NCBI RefSeq assembly: GCF_014164785.1
Contig: NZ_JACJFN010000001.1
Location: forward strand, 1,426,001 to 1,490,000
DNA length: 64,000 bases
Source: Aquipseudomonas guryensis
GTDB lineage: Bacteria; Pseudomonadota; Gammaproteobacteria; Pseudomonadales; Pseudomonadaceae
Reading direction: 5' to 3'
Below the pieces are notes generated by a model. That model had not been told where the DNA came from, ran no database searches, and worked only from the letters and a program-made list of their open reading frames with translations. The position numbers were made by a program, and so were the translations under genes. Below are positions 17,941 to 28,312 of this stretch, in pieces (positions within the stretch are counted from its first letter, which is position 1; each line of letters starts with the position of its first letter).

Positions 17941-19745
17941 GAAAACTCCTCGGTTGCAGCCAGGTTGGCGCCCGGAGTGGCATGGCGCAGCTGCAGGGTG
18001 ATCTGCGCGCCGCCGTCGGGGTGGTTGGCCAGCAGTAACTCGCCGCCCAGGGCGCGCATCAGTGTCTCGCAGATGGCCAGGCCGAGGCCGAGGCCCTGGG
18101 TGCTAGTCTTGGTGGTGAAGAACGGCTCGCGCGCATGCTCCAGAGCCTGGGCGGAGAACCCCGGGCCATTGTCACGCAGGATCAGGTTGACGCCAGTCGG
18201 CGTGCTTTCGGCACTCAGCCACATGCGTCGCGGTGGCGCCTTCTCGCTGAGCGCATCGCAGGCATTGGCCAGCAGATTGCCGAGTACCTGGCGCAGTCGC
18301 GTTTCGCCGGCCTGGACCCACAGGGTGGCCTCAGGCAGGTCGCGGATCAGCTCCACGTCCAGCGCCCGGCGACGCTTGGCCAGCAGGGCCAGGGCATCAT
18401 CCAGCGCTGGTTGCAGGGCCACGCTTTCCGGCGCATGGCGGTCGCGCCGGGCGAAAGCGCGCAGATGGGCGATGATCGAGGCCATGCGCCCGGTCAGCTC
18501 ACTGATCTGCTTGAGGTTACCGCGCGCCTCATCAGTGCGCTGGTGGTCGAGCAGCACGCCGGCGTTGTCGGCATAACTGCGGATCGCCGCTAGCGGCTGG
18601 TTGAGCTCGTGGCTGATGCTCGCGCTCATGGTGCCCAGCGCGCTCAGCTTGCCGGCCTGGACCAGCTCGTCCTGGGTGCGTAGCAGCTCCTGTTGAGCCT
18701 GTTCGCGCTCCAGCACTTCATCCTTGAGGCGGTCGTTCAGGGTTTCCAGATCGTGGGTGCGCTCCAGCACGCGGATCTCCAGTTCGCGCTTGGCCCGCGC
18801 ATCCAGAGCGATGCGCTCTATATAGTGACGGCGGCGTTGCAGCAGCAGACCGAGCAAGGCGAGCAGCGCCAGTAGGCTGGCGGCGCCAATGGCCACGGCG
18901 GTGCGCACCGGGCGCTCGACCAGCTGGCGCGGGGCAAGGATGCTGGCGGTCAGCCCGGTCTCTTGCAGCGCGCGGCTCTGGATCAGCCAGGCACTGTCGT
19001 CCAGTTGCAGTGGCGTAGGCGCCTGGGTCGGGTAGGGTTGGTTGGCGGCGATGGCGGCGCGCTCGGCGTTATCCAGCGGCCGGGTGGCACGGAAGCGCCA
19101 GTCGCGGTGCGAGGAGATGATCACGACGCCGTTGCTGTCGGTGACCATCAGCTGTTCCGGGGTATTGCCCCACAGCGACTCGGCGTCGTCCAGGTCGACC
19201 TTGACCACCAGGATGCCAATTACCCGCTCGCCGTCGCGCACGGGACTGGAGAAGAAGTAGCCACGCTTGCGCGAGGTGGTGCCGAGGCCGAAGAAGCGGC
19301 CCTGCTTGCCGGCCAGCGCCTCGCGGAAATACGGGCGATAGGTGAAGTCGCGGCCGACGAAGCTGTCCTGCTGGTCCCAGTTGGACGAGGTCAGGGTTAT
19401 GCCCTGAGGGCTCATCAGGTAGATCACATCCGCGCCGGTTTCCTCGCGTACCCGGGTCAGCAGGCGGTTGGCCCGGTCCTGCTGGGCACGGTCGTCTGGC
19501 GTGGCGAGCAGCGCGCGCAGGGGTGGCAGGTCGGCGAGGATATTCGGCAGGACCTCGAAGCGCCGTAGCGTGCCGAGCAGGTTGGCGACATACAGATCGA
19601 GGGTCTGGCGGTTCTGCTCGATCAGCTCGTCGCGGTAGTAGCGCTCGGCCAGTTGCTGCAGCGGCCACAGTAATGGCGCGAGCAGCAACGCCAGCAGGGC
19701 CAGGCTGCGCCAACGGGGGCGGCGGGGTGTCGGAGTCGGGGTCAT
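17937..19745 (-). CDS. dctB: C4-dicarboxylate sensor histidine kinase DctB
   Basis: A sensor kinase of about 602 residues. A first membrane segment (LALLALLLAPLLWPL) precedes a periplasmic double-Cache-like sensor (ETGADVIYLMSPQGITLTSSNW, then RPYFREALAGKQGRFFGLG). A second membrane segment and a coiled-coil lead to the kinase core. The H box is SASISHELNQPL, with N box NACDAL, G1 DNGPGF and G2 GLGLGLAI. I used the ATG at 19745. A GTG at 19781 in the same frame is possible and would leave only 9 bases after rmlD. No transporter genes for dicarboxylates are in the window. Confidence 0.88.
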   Translation of the reverse strand: MTPTPTPRRPRWRSLALLALLLAPLLWPLQQLAERYYRDELIEQNRQTLDLYVANLLGTLRRFEVLPNILADLPPLRALLATPDDRAQQDRANRLLTRVREETGADVIYLMSPQGITLTSSNWDQQDSFVGRDFTYRPYFREALAGKQGRFFGLGTTSRKRGYFFSSPVRDGERVIGILVVKVDLDDAESLWGNTPEQLMVTDSNGVVIISSHRDWRFRATRPLDNAERAAIAANQPYPTQAPTPLQLDDSAWLIQSRALQETGLTASILAPRQLVERPVRTAVAIGAASLLALLALLGLLLQRRRHYIERIALDARAKRELEIRVLERTHDLETLNDRLKDEVLEREQAQQELLRTQDELVQAGKLSALGTMSASISHELNQPLAAIRSYADNAGVLLDHQRTDEARGNLKQISELTGRMASIIAHLRAFARRDRHAPESVALQPALDDALALLAKRRRALDVELIRDLPEATLWVQAGETRLRQVLGNLLANACDALSEKAPPRRMWLSAESTPTGVNLILRDNGPGFSAQALEHAREPFFTTKTSTQGLGLGLAICETLMRALGGELLLANHPDGGAQITLQLRHATPGANLAATEEFS

Positions 19746-19790
19746 GTCGCACTGCGCTTGAGGGACAGACGCATTATGCACTGCAGAATC

Positions 19791-20660
19791 TCAGCGCGGA
19801 TTGGCCAGGCACTCCAGCAGTGCGTCATGCCAGTTGGGTAGGCGGATGTGCCATTCGCGTTGCAGTCGCGAACAGTCCAGGCGCGAATTGAGCGGGCGCT
19901 GCGCTGGCGTCGGGTAAGCGCTCGAGGGGATCGGTTGCAGGCGTGCGCAGGGTTTGCCCTGCAGGCGCAGTTGCTCGCCGATGGCACTGGCAAAAGCGAA
20001 CCAGGAAGTTTCGCCCAGGCCGCTGAGGTGATAGGTGCCCCAGGGGCCGGCCTGACCGTTCTGCCAGTGCTGGATCAGCTCGCCAGTGGCGCGGGCAATG
20101 CTGCCGGCCCAGGTCGGTGCGCCGATCTGGTCGGCAACCACGCGCAGCTCCTCGCGCTCCTGCAGCAGGCGCTGCATGGTCAGCAGGAAGTTCTTGCCAT
20201 GCAGCGAGTAGACCCAGCTGGTGCGCAGGATCAGGTGCTGGCCGCCGACCTTGCGGATAGCTTCTTCGCCCGCCAGCTTGCTGCGTCCGTAGACGCCCAG
20301 CGGGCCGGTGACATCGTCTTCGCGGTAGGCTCCATCCTTGCTGCCATCGAACACATAGTCGGTGGAGTAGTGGATCAGTGGCACATCCAGCGCTGCTGCT
20401 TCCTCGGCCAGCACGCCGGGCGCCTGGGCGTTGATGGCGAAGGCCAGGTCCGGCTCGCTCTCGGCCTGATCCACCGCGGTGTGCGCTGCAGCGTTGATGA
20501 TCAGGTCCGGGCGCAGTGCGCGCACCTGACGGCGGATCGCCTCGCTGTCGGCCAGGTTCAGCTGTTCCTGGCCGAGTACCAGCAGCTCGGCTTTATCGGC
20601 CAGGCTCAGCTGCAGCTCGCGGGAAACCTGGCCGTGGCGGCCGGTGATCAGCACTTTCAT
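19791..20660 (-). CDS. rmlD: dTDP-4-dehydrorhamnose reductase RmlD
   Basis: A 289-residue short-chain dehydrogenase/reductase that makes the last step to dTDP-L-rhamnose. The cofactor loop GRHGQVSREL, the STDYVFDG motif, and the catalytic pair YGRSK (YxxxK) are present. Its start overlaps the rmlC stop by 4 bases. It is the last rml gene and is followed almost at once by dctB, so dctBD may be partly transcribed from the rml promoter. Confidence 0.95.
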   Translation of the reverse strand: MKVLITGRHGQVSRELQLSLADKAELLVLGQEQLNLADSEAIRRQVRALRPDLIINAAAHTAVDQAESEPDLAFAINAQAPGVLAEEAAALDVPLIHYSTDYVFDGSKDGAYREDDVTGPLGVYGRSKLAGEEAIRKVGGQHLILRTSWVYSLHGKNFLLTMQRLLQEREELRVVADQIGAPTWAGSIARATGELIQHWQNGQAGPWGTYHLSGLGETSWFAFASAIGEQLRLQGKPCARLQPIPSSAYPTPAQRPLNSRLDCSRLQREWHIRLPNWHDALLECLANPR

Positions 20661-21202
20661 GGAAATAGCTCGGCGTCTTGCAGGCTCTTGCCGGCCAGGT
20701 CCTTGGCCGACAGTTGTGGTGTGCCGTCGAGCTGCCAGTCGATGGCCAGGGTCGGATCGTCCCAGCGAATCGAGCGTTCGTGGGCCGGGGCGTAGTAGTC
20801 GGTGGTCTTGTAGAGAAATTCGGCATGCTCGCTGAGTACCACGAAACCGTGGGCAAAGCCTTCCGGCACCCAGAGCTGGCGCTTGTTCTCTGCCGATAGG
20901 CGCACGCCAACCCACTTGCCGAAGTTGGCCGAGCTGCGGCGGATATCCACCGCCACATCCAGCACTTCACCGACGGTGACGCGCACCAGCTTGCCTTGGG
21001 ACTGCTCGACTTGATAGTGCAGGCCGCGCAACACGCCGCGCTGCGAGCGCGAGTGGTTGTCCTGAACGAACTCGCGCTGCAGGCCGGTGGCTTCGGCAAA
21101 GGCCTTGGCGTTGAAGCTTTCGTAGAAGAAGCCACGCTCGTCGCCGAACACCTTGGGCTCAAGGATCAGCACTTCCGGCAGTTCGGTCGCTATCACCTTC
21201 AT
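20657..21202 (-). CDS. rmlC: dTDP-4-dehydrorhamnose 3,5-epimerase RmlC
   Basis: A 181-residue cupin epimerase. The motif [20 protein letters not shown] carries the family's catalytic His, and [11 protein letters not shown] is the second hallmark. It inverts C3 and C5 of the keto sugar before RmlD reduction. It overlaps the genes on both sides by 4 bases. Confidence 0.96.
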   Translation of the reverse strand: MKVIATELPEVLILEPKVFGDERGFFYESFNAKAFAEATGLQREFVQDNHSRSQRGVLRGLHYQVEQSQGKLVRVTVGEVLDVAVDIRRSSANFGKWVGVRLSAENKRQLWVPEGFAHGFVVLSEHAEFLYKTTDYYAPAHERSIRWDDPTLAIDWQLDGTPQLSAKDLAGKSLQDAELFP

Positions 21203-22071
21203 GGATGCTCTCCGGCCAGTTGGTAGAGGTACTGGCCATAGCCGGTCTTGCCGAAGGCCTTGGCCTGGCTGAGCAGCTGCTCACGGTCGATCCAGCCATG
21301 CTGGAAGGCGATCTCTTCCAGGCAGGCGACTTTCAGGCCCTGGCGGTGCTCGATGGTCTGCACATATTGCGAGGCTTCCAACAGGCTGTCATGGGTGCCG
21401 GTGTCGAGCCAGGCGAAGCCGCGACCAAAGCGCTCCACGCGCAAGTCACCGCGCTGCAGGTAGGCGTTGTTTACGTCGGTGATTTCCAGCTCGCCGCGTG
21501 GCGACGGCTTGACCGCCTTGGCAATCTCGATGACGTCGTTGTCGTAGAAATACAGGCCGGTCACCGCATAGCTGGACTTGGGCTGCTTGGGCTTCTCCTC
21601 GATGGAGATGGCTCTGCCCTGGGCGTCGAACTCGACCACGCCGAAGCGCTCCGGGTCGCTGACCCAGTAGCCGAACACGGAAGCGCCACTGGGCTCGGCT
21701 GCTGCACGCAGGAGCATTTCGCTGAAGTGCTGGCCGTGGAAGATGTTGTCACCCAGGATCAGGCACACCGGATCCTTGCCAATGAATTCTTCACCGATCA
21801 GGAAAGCCTGGGCCAGGCCATCTGGTGAGGGCTGCGCGGCGTAGCTGAAACGCACGCCGAACTGGCTGCCGTCGCCGAGCATCTTCTCGAACTGCGGCAG
21901 ATCGTGCGGGGTGGAGATGATCAGGATTTCGCGGATACCGGCCAGCATCAGCACCGAGATCGGGTAATAGATCATCGGTTTATCGTAGATCGGCAGCAGT
22001 TGCTTGGACACGCCCAGAGTGATGGGGTGTAGGCGAGTGCCGGAACCACCGGCGAGGATGATTCCTTTCAT
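21199..22071 (-). CDS. rmlA: Glucose-1-phosphate thymidylyltransferase RmlA
   Basis: A 290-residue nucleotidyltransferase. The N-terminal [11 protein letters not shown] nucleotide loop, KPMIYYPIS, and ILGDNIFHG with the metal-binding Asp are all present. It makes dTDP-glucose, the entry to the rhamnose pathway. It overlaps rmlB and rmlC by 4 bases each. Confidence 0.97.
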   Translation of the reverse strand: MKGIILAGGSGTRLHPITLGVSKQLLPIYDKPMIYYPISVLMLAGIREILIISTPHDLPQFEKMLGDGSQFGVRFSYAAQPSPDGLAQAFLIGEEFIGKDPVCLILGDNIFHGQHFSEMLLRAAAEPSGASVFGYWVSDPERFGVVEFDAQGRAISIEEKPKQPKSSYAVTGLYFYDNDVIEIAKAVKPSPRGELEITDVNNAYLQRGDLRVERFGRGFAWLDTGTHDSLLEASQYVQTIEHRQGLKVACLEEIAFQHGWIDREQLLSQAKAFGKTGYGQYLYQLAGEHP

Positions 22072-23132
22072 GCTGAGGCTCCAAGGCGTTCACGTTGATA
22101 GCTGCCGTCCTGTACGTGGCGGCACCATTCGAGATTATCCAGGTACCACTGCACGGTCTTGCGCAGGCCGCTGGCAAAGGTTTCCTGCGGCACCCAGCCG
22201 AGCTCGCGCTCGATCTTGCCGGCATCAATGGCGTAGCGCTGGTCGTGGCCAGGGCGATCCTTGACGAAAGTAATCAGGTCTTCGTAACGGCCCAGGCCTG
22301 CTGGTTTGCCCGGCGCCAGCTCTTCCAGCAGGGCGCAGATGGCGCGCACCACGTCGATGTTCTTTTGCTCGTTATGCCCGCCGATGTTATAGGTCTCGCC
22401 AACCTGGCCTTCGCTGACCACCTTGATCAGCGCGCGGGCATGGTCTTCGACGAACAGCCAGTCGCGCACCTGCAAACCGTCGCCGTAGACGGGCAGTGGC
22501 TTGCCATCCAGGGCGTTGAGAATCACCAGCGGGATCAGCTTTTCCGGGAAGTGGAACGGCCCGTAGTTGTTTGAGCAGTTGGTCAGCAATACCGGCAGGC
22601 CGTATGTGCGCTGCCAGGCACGTACCAAGTGGTCGGAGGCTGCCTTGCTGGCCGAGTAGGGCGAGCTGGGGGCGTAGGGCGTGGTTTCAGTGAACAGGTC
22701 GTCCGCGCCATGCAGATCGCCGTAAACCTCGTCGGTGGAAATATGGTGGAAGCGGAACGCCTGTTTGCGCTCATCCGGCAGGCTCGACCAATAGGTGCGA
22801 GTGGCTTCCAGCAACTGATAGGTACCGACGATGTTGGTCTGGATGAACTCACCAGGTCCGTCGATGGAACGGTCGACGTGGGATTCGGCAGCCAGGTGCA
22901 TGATGGCGTCTGGCTGGAACTCGCGCAGTGCCCGACCGACGGTCTCGCGGTCGCCGATGTCGGCCTGGACGAACTGGTAGTGCGGGTGGTTCTCGACGGA
23001 GGCGAGTGACTCAAGGTTGCCGGCATAGGTGAGTTTGTCGAGGTTGAGTACTTCGTGATCCGTGCCGACCAGTAGGTGACGAACCAATGCGGAGCCGATA
23101 AAGCCGGCACCGCCAGTGATCAGAATTCGCAT
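22068..23132 (-). CDS. rmlB: dTDP-glucose 4,6-dehydratase RmlB
   Basis: A 354-residue SDR enzyme and the first gene of the operon. It has the NAD loop [10 protein letters not shown], the [11 protein letters not shown] stretch, and the catalytic Tyr-Lys in [10 protein letters not shown], with the dehydratase Asp-Glu in STDEVYG. I took the ATG at 23132 because the family starts with [11 protein letters not shown]. The gene order here is B-A-C-D, whereas P. aeruginosa has B-D-A-C (from memory). Confidence 0.96.
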   Translation of the reverse strand: MRILITGGAGFIGSALVRHLLVGTDHEVLNLDKLTYAGNLESLASVENHPHYQFVQADIGDRETVGRALREFQPDAIMHLAAESHVDRSIDGPGEFIQTNIVGTYQLLEATRTYWSSLPDERKQAFRFHHISTDEVYGDLHGADDLFTETTPYAPSSPYSASKAASDHLVRAWQRTYGLPVLLTNCSNNYGPFHFPEKLIPLVILNALDGKPLPVYGDGLQVRDWLFVEDHARALIKVVSEGQVGETYNIGGHNEQKNIDVVRAICALLEELAPGKPAGLGRYEDLITFVKDRPGHDQRYAIDAGKIERELGWVPQETFASGLRKTVQWYLDNLEWCRHVQDGSYQRERLGASA

Positions 23133-23326
23133 AGAAGAAGTCACAGCTCCGGCGGTAAAAAGGCCCGCTAGATTGGCTGTATCCACGACTGATGGCAATG
23201 GGATATGGGAGGGGGAGCTGACTCCGCACTTTCCCTTGGGGTAAGTATGGGTTTTGCTCCAAATTTTGTACAATGTGTGGCCTTTAGCGAACAGGCGTTC
23301 GATTGGTCTTCGCGATGGCTGGTGGT

Positions 23327-23355
23327 TTTGTGGCGCCAGTTTCTGGGCGTATAAT
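23327..23355 (+). promoter_or_regulatory. Candidate main promoter of the glycan locus
   Basis: A perfect -10 TATAAT has a poor -35 (TTTGTG) 17 bases upstream. A short dyad, ATGGC/GCCAT, begins at the -10 overlap. It is the best promoter seen ahead of wecB, giving a leader of about 170 bases. Confidence 0.4.
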
Positions 23356-23424
23356 GGCGATTTGCCATCCGTTTCAGTGACGTGCTCGCGCTTCCTGTGG
23401 GGTGGCTAAGCCCACTGCCCAGTG

Positions 23425-23460
23425 ACTCGCGTCAGAGCGAGTTCTTCTCATTTTTTATTT
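23425..23460 (+). terminator. Terminator-like hairpin in the wecB leader (possible attenuator)
   Basis: Stem ACTCGC/GCGAGT with a 6-base loop, followed after a few bases by a T-rich tract. It lies between the candidate promoter and wecB, so it could limit entry of RNA polymerase into the locus. The stem is only 6 bp and the T run is offset. Confidence 0.35.
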
Positions 23461-23531
23461 TATCTAGGGCTGAGCGATGGCAGCCGTGTGGTCCCGACTG
23501 GTTTCGGTGTGACCGCGAAAAGGATTTTTTG

Positions 23532-24671
23532 ATGTCTCTCAGAGTGTTGTGTGTCTTCGGTACGAGGCCGGAGGCCATAAAGATGGCGCCCCTCGTGCTG
23601 GCGCTGAGGGGCGATGTGCGCTTCGAGGTCGGAGTCTGCGTGACCGGCCAGCATCGTCAGATGCTGGATCAGGTGCTGGAGCTGTTCGATATCCAGCCGC
23701 ACTTTGACCTGCAAATAATGAAGCCTGGCCAGGACCTTACCGACATCACTACCGCCGTGATGCAGGGTATGCGCCGTGTACTCTCGGAGTTCAGTCCGGA
23801 TATCGTGCTGGTGCATGGCGATACTTCCACGGCGCTGGCCGCCAGCCTGGCCGCCTACTATCAGCAGATTCCCATTGGTCACGTCGAGGCCGGGTTGCGC
23901 ACGGGTGATCTTTACTCGCCATGGCCAGAAGAAGCGAACCGACGACTGGTCGGAGGGCTTGCTGAGCTGCACTTCGCGCCCACCGTGGCGTCACGCGAGA
24001 ATCTGCTGCGAGAAGGCGTCGCACCTGAGCGTATTCAGGTCACCGGTAATACCGTGATCGATGCGCTGCAGTTGGCCGTCGGCAAGTCGCAAGCAGACCA
24101 GGCGCTGCATCAGGAACTGTCGAGTCAGTTTGACTTTCTGAAAGAAAAGCGCAGGTTGATTCTGGTCACCGGGCATCGCCGGGAAAGCTTTGGTGGCGGC
24201 TTCGAAAGAATATGTGCTGCGCTGCGGCGTACCGCCGAGCGCTATCCGGATATAGACCTGGTCTATCCTGTGCATCTAAATCCGCAGGTGCGCGAGCCTG
24301 TTCAGCAACTGCTGAGTGGTGTTGACAACATCCACTTGCTGGAGCCGTTGGACTACCTCCCATTCGTTTTCCTGATGAGCCGGGCGTATCTGATTCTCAC
24401 CGACTCCGGTGGCATCCAGGAGGAGGCGCCTTCCTTGGGTAAGCCGGTACTGGTGATGCGGGAAAACACCGAGCGGCCAGAGGCTGTCGATGAGGGTACC
24501 GTGCGACTTGTTGGTACCTCGGTGGATGGCATCTGCACGAACATTGATCAGTTAATCGGCAACCAACAAGCCTATGAAGCCATGAGCAAGGCGCATAACC
24601 CCTACGGTGACGGCCAGGCCTGTATGCGAATACTCACGGCCCTTGCGACATGGGCAGAGAAAAATACATGA
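23532..24671 (+). CDS. wecB: UDP-N-acetylglucosamine 2-epimerase (non-hydrolysing)
   Basis: A 379-residue enzyme that interconverts UDP-GlcNAc and UDP-ManNAc. Family motifs are [10 protein letters not shown] at the start, [31 protein letters not shown] and [11 protein letters not shown]. The ATG at 23532 has AAGGA upstream, and an upstream extension of the frame is not family-like. It overlaps wecC by 4 bases, so the pair supplies UDP-ManNAcA. It opens the rightward glycan locus. Confidence 0.95.
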   Translation: MSLRVLCVFGTRPEAIKMAPLVLALRGDVRFEVGVCVTGQHRQMLDQVLELFDIQPHFDLQIMKPGQDLTDITTAVMQGMRRVLSEFSPDIVLVHGDTSTALAASLAAYYQQIPIGHVEAGLRTGDLYSPWPEEANRRLVGGLAELHFAPTVASRENLLREGVAPERIQVTGNTVIDALQLAVGKSQADQALHQELSSQFDFLKEKRRLILVTGHRRESFGGGFERICAALRRTAERYPDIDLVYPVHLNPQVREPVQQLLSGVDNIHLLEPLDYLPFVFLMSRAYLILTDSGGIQEEAPSLGKPVLVMRENTERPEAVDEGTVRLVGTSVDGICTNIDQLIGNQQAYEAMSKAHNPYGDGQACMRILTALATWAEKNT

Positions 24672-25942
24672 AGTTCAAAGCTGTATCCGTGATTGGACTG
24701 GGCTATATCGGTCTGCCAACAGCCGCCGTATTTGCATCGCGCAAGATCCAGGTCATTGGTGTTGACGTTAGCCCTTCTGCGGTTGAAACCATCAATCGAG
24801 GGGGCGTCCATATTGTCGAGCCGGATCTGGATATGCTGGTTCATGCTGCAGTAACCGAGGGGTATTTGCGGGCTGTGACCACTCCTGAGCCGGCTGATGC
24901 TTTTCTGATTGCGGTTCCTACCCCATTCAAGGACGGACACCAGCCTGACCTGTCCTATATAGAAGCGGCATCTCGCTCTATTGCTCCTGTGCTCAAAAAG
25001 GGTGACCTAGTCATTCTCGAGTCCACTTCTCCGGTTGGTGCGACGGAAAGCATGGCGGCTTGGCTTGCGCAAGAGCGCCCTGACTTGAGCTTCCCGCAGC
25101 AGGTGGGCGAGGACTCTGACATCCGTATTGCACATTGCCCGGAGCGGGTGTTGCCGGGACATGTGCTCCGCGAGCTGGTGCAGAACGATCGCGTGATCGG
25201 TGGCATGACCGGCAAGTGCGCCGAGCGGGCGGTTCAGCTCTACAAAGCGTTTGTGGAGGGTGATTGCATCACTACCGACGTACGTACGGCGGAGCTTTGC
25301 AAGCTGACAGAAAATAGCTTCCGGGATGTGAACATTGCTTTCGCCAATGAGCTTTCGGTGATCTGCGACACCTTGGGAGTGGATGTCTGGGAGCTCATTC
25401 GTCTGGCCAACCGCCATCCGCGTGTCGACATCCTGCAGCCAGGTCCCGGCGTCGGTGGGCACTGCATTGCTGTGGACCCATGGTTCATCGTCAGCCAGGC
25501 TCCGCAGGAAGCGCGTTTGATCCGCACGGCCAGAGAGGTGAATGACAGCAAGCCGCAGTGGGTGTGCAATAAAGTCGACCAACTGGTTGAGGATGTCGTG
25601 CTGGCTTCCGGAAAGTCGCGGCGCGAGCTCAAGATTGCCTGCTTCGGCCTGGCCTTCAAGGCCAATATCGATGACTTGCGGGAAAGCCCGGCGCTGGCGA
25701 TTACGCTCGATATCGCCAGGCGTTACCCGGCTCAAGTAGTTGCCGTCGAACCCCATATCCAGGAGCCTCCGCAGTCCTTGCAGGATGCCGGGGTGGAACT
25801 GGTCGACTTCTCCATTGCGGCGACCGCTGACGTTCTGGTTTTCCTGGTCGACCACCGGATTTTCAACGAAGAGTCACTGCTGCTACAGGGGCGTCAACGG
25901 CTCCTGGATACGCGCGGAAGTATGGCGGTTGCCTCTCGCTAA
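24668..25942 (+). CDS. wecC: UDP-N-acetyl-D-mannosamine dehydrogenase
   Basis: A 424-residue NAD-dependent enzyme that oxidises UDP-ManNAc twice to UDP-ManNAcA. It has the Rossmann loop [12 protein letters not shown], a substrate Lys-Asn region [15 protein letters not shown] and the catalytic Cys in [15 protein letters not shown]. Its start overlaps the wecB stop. Neighbouring wecB makes the WecC assignment more likely than a GlcNAc dehydrogenase. Confidence 0.92.
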   Translation: MKFKAVSVIGLGYIGLPTAAVFASRKIQVIGVDVSPSAVETINRGGVHIVEPDLDMLVHAAVTEGYLRAVTTPEPADAFLIAVPTPFKDGHQPDLSYIEAASRSIAPVLKKGDLVILESTSPVGATESMAAWLAQERPDLSFPQQVGEDSDIRIAHCPERVLPGHVLRELVQNDRVIGGMTGKCAERAVQLYKAFVEGDCITTDVRTAELCKLTENSFRDVNIAFANELSVICDTLGVDVWELIRLANRHPRVDILQPGPGVGGHCIAVDPWFIVSQAPQEARLIRTAREVNDSKPQWVCNKVDQLVEDVVLASGKSRRELKIACFGLAFKANIDDLRESPALAITLDIARRYPAQVVAVEPHIQEPPQSLQDAGVELVDFSIAATADVLVFLVDHRIFNEESLLLQGRQRLLDTRGSMAVASR

Positions 25943-25984
25943 GAGGCGCGCCCCTGCATATTTGTTTTAGATAGGAGTTTTGAG

Positions 25985-27289
25985 ATGAAGCAGCAGCTTC
26001 TTGATCGGTTGAGTGATCGTTCTGCCAGTATTGGTATTGTTGGTCTGGGATATGTTGGCCTGCCATTGGTTTTGCGCTATGCAGAAGTGGGCTACAAAGT
26101 AGTTGGCTTCGATATCGACCAATCCAAGATCGACTGCATTGCCCAGGGCAAGAGCTACATTGAGCATATTCCGGGTGCCGCCATTACCCAGGCCGTGGAA
26201 CGTGGGTTCGAGGCAACAACCGACTTCTCGCGGGCCAGCGAGGTTGATGCGCTGATCCTTTGCGTGCCGACTCCGCTGAACAAGTATCGTGAGCCTGACC
26301 TGAGCTTCGTACTCGACACCACGGACTCGCTGGTGCCCTATCTGCGCCCTGGGCAGGTGGTTTCGCTGGAGAGCACCACCTACCCTGGCACCACGGATGA
26401 AGAGCTGCTGCCGCGTATCGAGTCGCGTGGCCTGGCAGTGGGTAACGAGATCTTCCTCGTGTATTCGCCAGAGCGTGAAGACCCGGGCAACCCTAATTTC
26501 ACGACGCGTACCATTCCCAAGGTTTGTGGCGGTCACACCCCGGCCTGTCAGGAAATCGGTATGGCGCTGTATGGCCAGGTGATTGACCGCGTTGTTCCGG
26601 TTTCCAGCACGCGTGCCGCAGAAATGACCAAGCTGCTGGAAAACATCCACCGTGCCGTGAATATTGGCCTGGTCAACGAGATGAAGATCGTCGCTGACAA
26701 AATGGGCATCGATATTCATGAAGTGATCCGTGCTGCGGCTACCAAGCCTTTTGGTTTCGTGCCCTACTACCCGGGGCCTGGACTTGGTGGCCACTGCATT
26801 CCGATCGACCCGTTCTACCTGACCTGGAAAGCGCGCGAATATGGTCTGCATACGCGCTTCATCGAGCTGGCGGGCGAGGTCAACTCGGCCATGCCGGACT
26901 ATGTGATTGCCAAGGTCAGCGGTGCGCTGAACGAGCGCAAGAAGTCGGTCAATGGCAGTCGGGTTCTGGTGCTGGGTATCGCCTACAAGAAGAATGTGGA
27001 CGACATGCGCGAGTCGCCCTCCGTATTCATGATGGAGAAACTGCGTGACCTGGGCGCCGAGGTTCATTACAGCGACCCCCATGTCCCGGTGTTCCCGAAG
27101 ATGCGCGAGCACCACTTCGACCTGTCCAGCGTGGCACTCAGTGAGGAGGTCGTTCGCAGCTATGACTGCATCCTGGTTGCGACCGACCACGACAAATTTG
27201 ATTTCGACATGATCCGCCGCTGCGCCAGCCTGATTGTCGACTCCCGTGGCAGGTATCTCAGTCCTGCTGACAACATCGTCAAAGCCTGA
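25985..27289 (+). CDS. WbpA/WbpO-like UDP-sugar 6-dehydrogenase
   Basis: A 434-residue second nucleotide-sugar dehydrogenase. It has the Rossmann loop [11 protein letters not shown], the region [17 protein letters not shown] and the catalytic Cys in [16 protein letters not shown]. The stretch SPEREDPGN and the length resemble UDP-GlcNAc (or GalNAc) 6-dehydrogenases of the WbpA/WbpO type rather than WecC. Its product, a UDP-HexNAc uronate, would add a second acidic sugar to the glycan. A TAGGAG site precedes the ATG. The exact substrate cannot be told from motifs. Confidence 0.85.
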   Translation: MKQQLLDRLSDRSASIGIVGLGYVGLPLVLRYAEVGYKVVGFDIDQSKIDCIAQGKSYIEHIPGAAITQAVERGFEATTDFSRASEVDALILCVPTPLNKYREPDLSFVLDTTDSLVPYLRPGQVVSLESTTYPGTTDEELLPRIESRGLAVGNEIFLVYSPEREDPGNPNFTTRTIPKVCGGHTPACQEIGMALYGQVIDRVVPVSSTRAAEMTKLLENIHRAVNIGLVNEMKIVADKMGIDIHEVIRAAATKPFGFVPYYPGPGLGGHCIPIDPFYLTWKAREYGLHTRFIELAGEVNSAMPDYVIAKVSGALNERKKSVNGSRVLVLGIAYKKNVDDMRESPSVFMMEKLRDLGAEVHYSDPHVPVFPKMREHHFDLSSVALSEEVVRSYDCILVATDHDKFDFDMIRRCASLIVDSRGRYLSPADNIVKA

Positions 27290-27310
27290 GTGCGACCAGA
27301 GGATTATCTG

Positions 27311-28309
27311 ATGCTTACCAACCAAACAATTCTGGTTACCGGCGGTACCGGGTCATTCGGCAACACCTTCGTGCCGATGACACTGGCCAAGTACAACCCC
27401 AAGAAAATCATCATCTTCTCGCGTGATGAGATGAAGCAGTGGGACATGGCCAAGAAGTTCCAGGGCGACCCACGCGTACGTTTTTTCATCGGCGATGTGC
27501 GTGACAAGGACCGCCTCTACCGCGCTCTGGATGGCGTGGACTATGTGGTACATGCCGCCGCCACCAAGATCGTGCCGACCGCCGAATACAACCCCTTCGA
27601 GTGCGTCAAGACCAACATCAACGGCGCCATGAACCTGATCGATGCGTGCATCGATAAAGGGGTCAAGCGCGTTGTGGCGCTCTCCACCGACAAGGCCAGC
27701 AGCCCGATAAACCTGTATGGCGCCACCAAGCTGGCGTCCGACAAACTGTTCGTCGCCGGCAACTCGTACTCTGGCGGACACGACACCCGTTTTGCCGTGG
27801 TTCGTTACGGCAATGTCATGGGCTCGCGTGGCTCGGTCATTCCGTTCTTCATGTCGATCAAGGACCAGGGGGTTCTGCCCATCACCGATGCCCGCATGAC
27901 GCGTTTCATGATCTCCCTCGAAGAGGGCGTCGAGCTGGTCTGGCATGCCTTCGAGGATATGGAAGGCGGCGAGATCTACGTCAAGAAGATCCCTTCGATG
28001 AAGGTGACCGATCTGGCCCGCGTTGTTTCCCCCGAGGCACGTCAGGAGATCATCGGTATTCGCCCTGGCGAGAAGCTGCATGAGCAGATGATCAGTGCCG
28101 AAGACGCTTACTACACCTATGAGTATCCGGAGCACTTCAAGATTCTGCCCACCATCAACAACTGGGCTACCTGTGAGAAGCGCATCAAGGACGGCAGCAA
28201 AGTGCCAGAAGGCTTCGTCTACGCGAGTGATAACAACTCGGAGTGGATGAGCGATGCTGATCTGCAGGCATGGATTGATGTGAACCGCGAAAAGATCGGG
28301 AGCATCTAA
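27311..28309 (+). CDS. pseB: UDP-GlcNAc 4,6-dehydratase (inverting) PseB
   Basis: A 332-residue SDR enzyme for the first step of pseudaminic acid synthesis, with C5 inversion. Signatures are TGGTGSFGNTF, HAAATKIVPTAEYNP, and the catalytic STDKASSPINLYGATK (Asp-Lys and Tyr-x3-Lys). The ATG at 27311 follows AGAGGA. It is followed by pseC after three bases and is the first of six contiguous or near-contiguous pse genes. Confidence 0.94.
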   Translation: MLTNQTILVTGGTGSFGNTFVPMTLAKYNPKKIIIFSRDEMKQWDMAKKFQGDPRVRFFIGDVRDKDRLYRALDGVDYVVHAAATKIVPTAEYNPFECVKTNINGAMNLIDACIDKGVKRVVALSTDKASSPINLYGATKLASDKLFVAGNSYSGGHDTRFAVVRYGNVMGSRGSVIPFFMSIKDQGVLPITDARMTRFMISLEEGVELVWHAFEDMEGGEIYVKKIPSMKVTDLARVVSPEARQEIIGIRPGEKLHEQMISAEDAYYTYEYPEHFKILPTINNWATCEKRIKDGSKVPEGFVYASDNNSEWMSDADLQAWIDVNREKIGSI

Positions 28310-28312
28310 GTC

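Larger units (their letters stand above)
23133..23531. other. Divergent control region between rmlB and wecB
   Basis: A 399-base gap between the leftward rml operon and the rightward glycan locus. It has a plus-strand -10 (TATAAT) at 23350-23355, followed by several hairpins and a T-rich tract before wecB. For rmlB, read on the minus strand, TTGTAC, an 18-base spacer and CATACT (about 23232-23261) form a weak candidate promoter. No coding region is evident. Confidence 0.5.
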
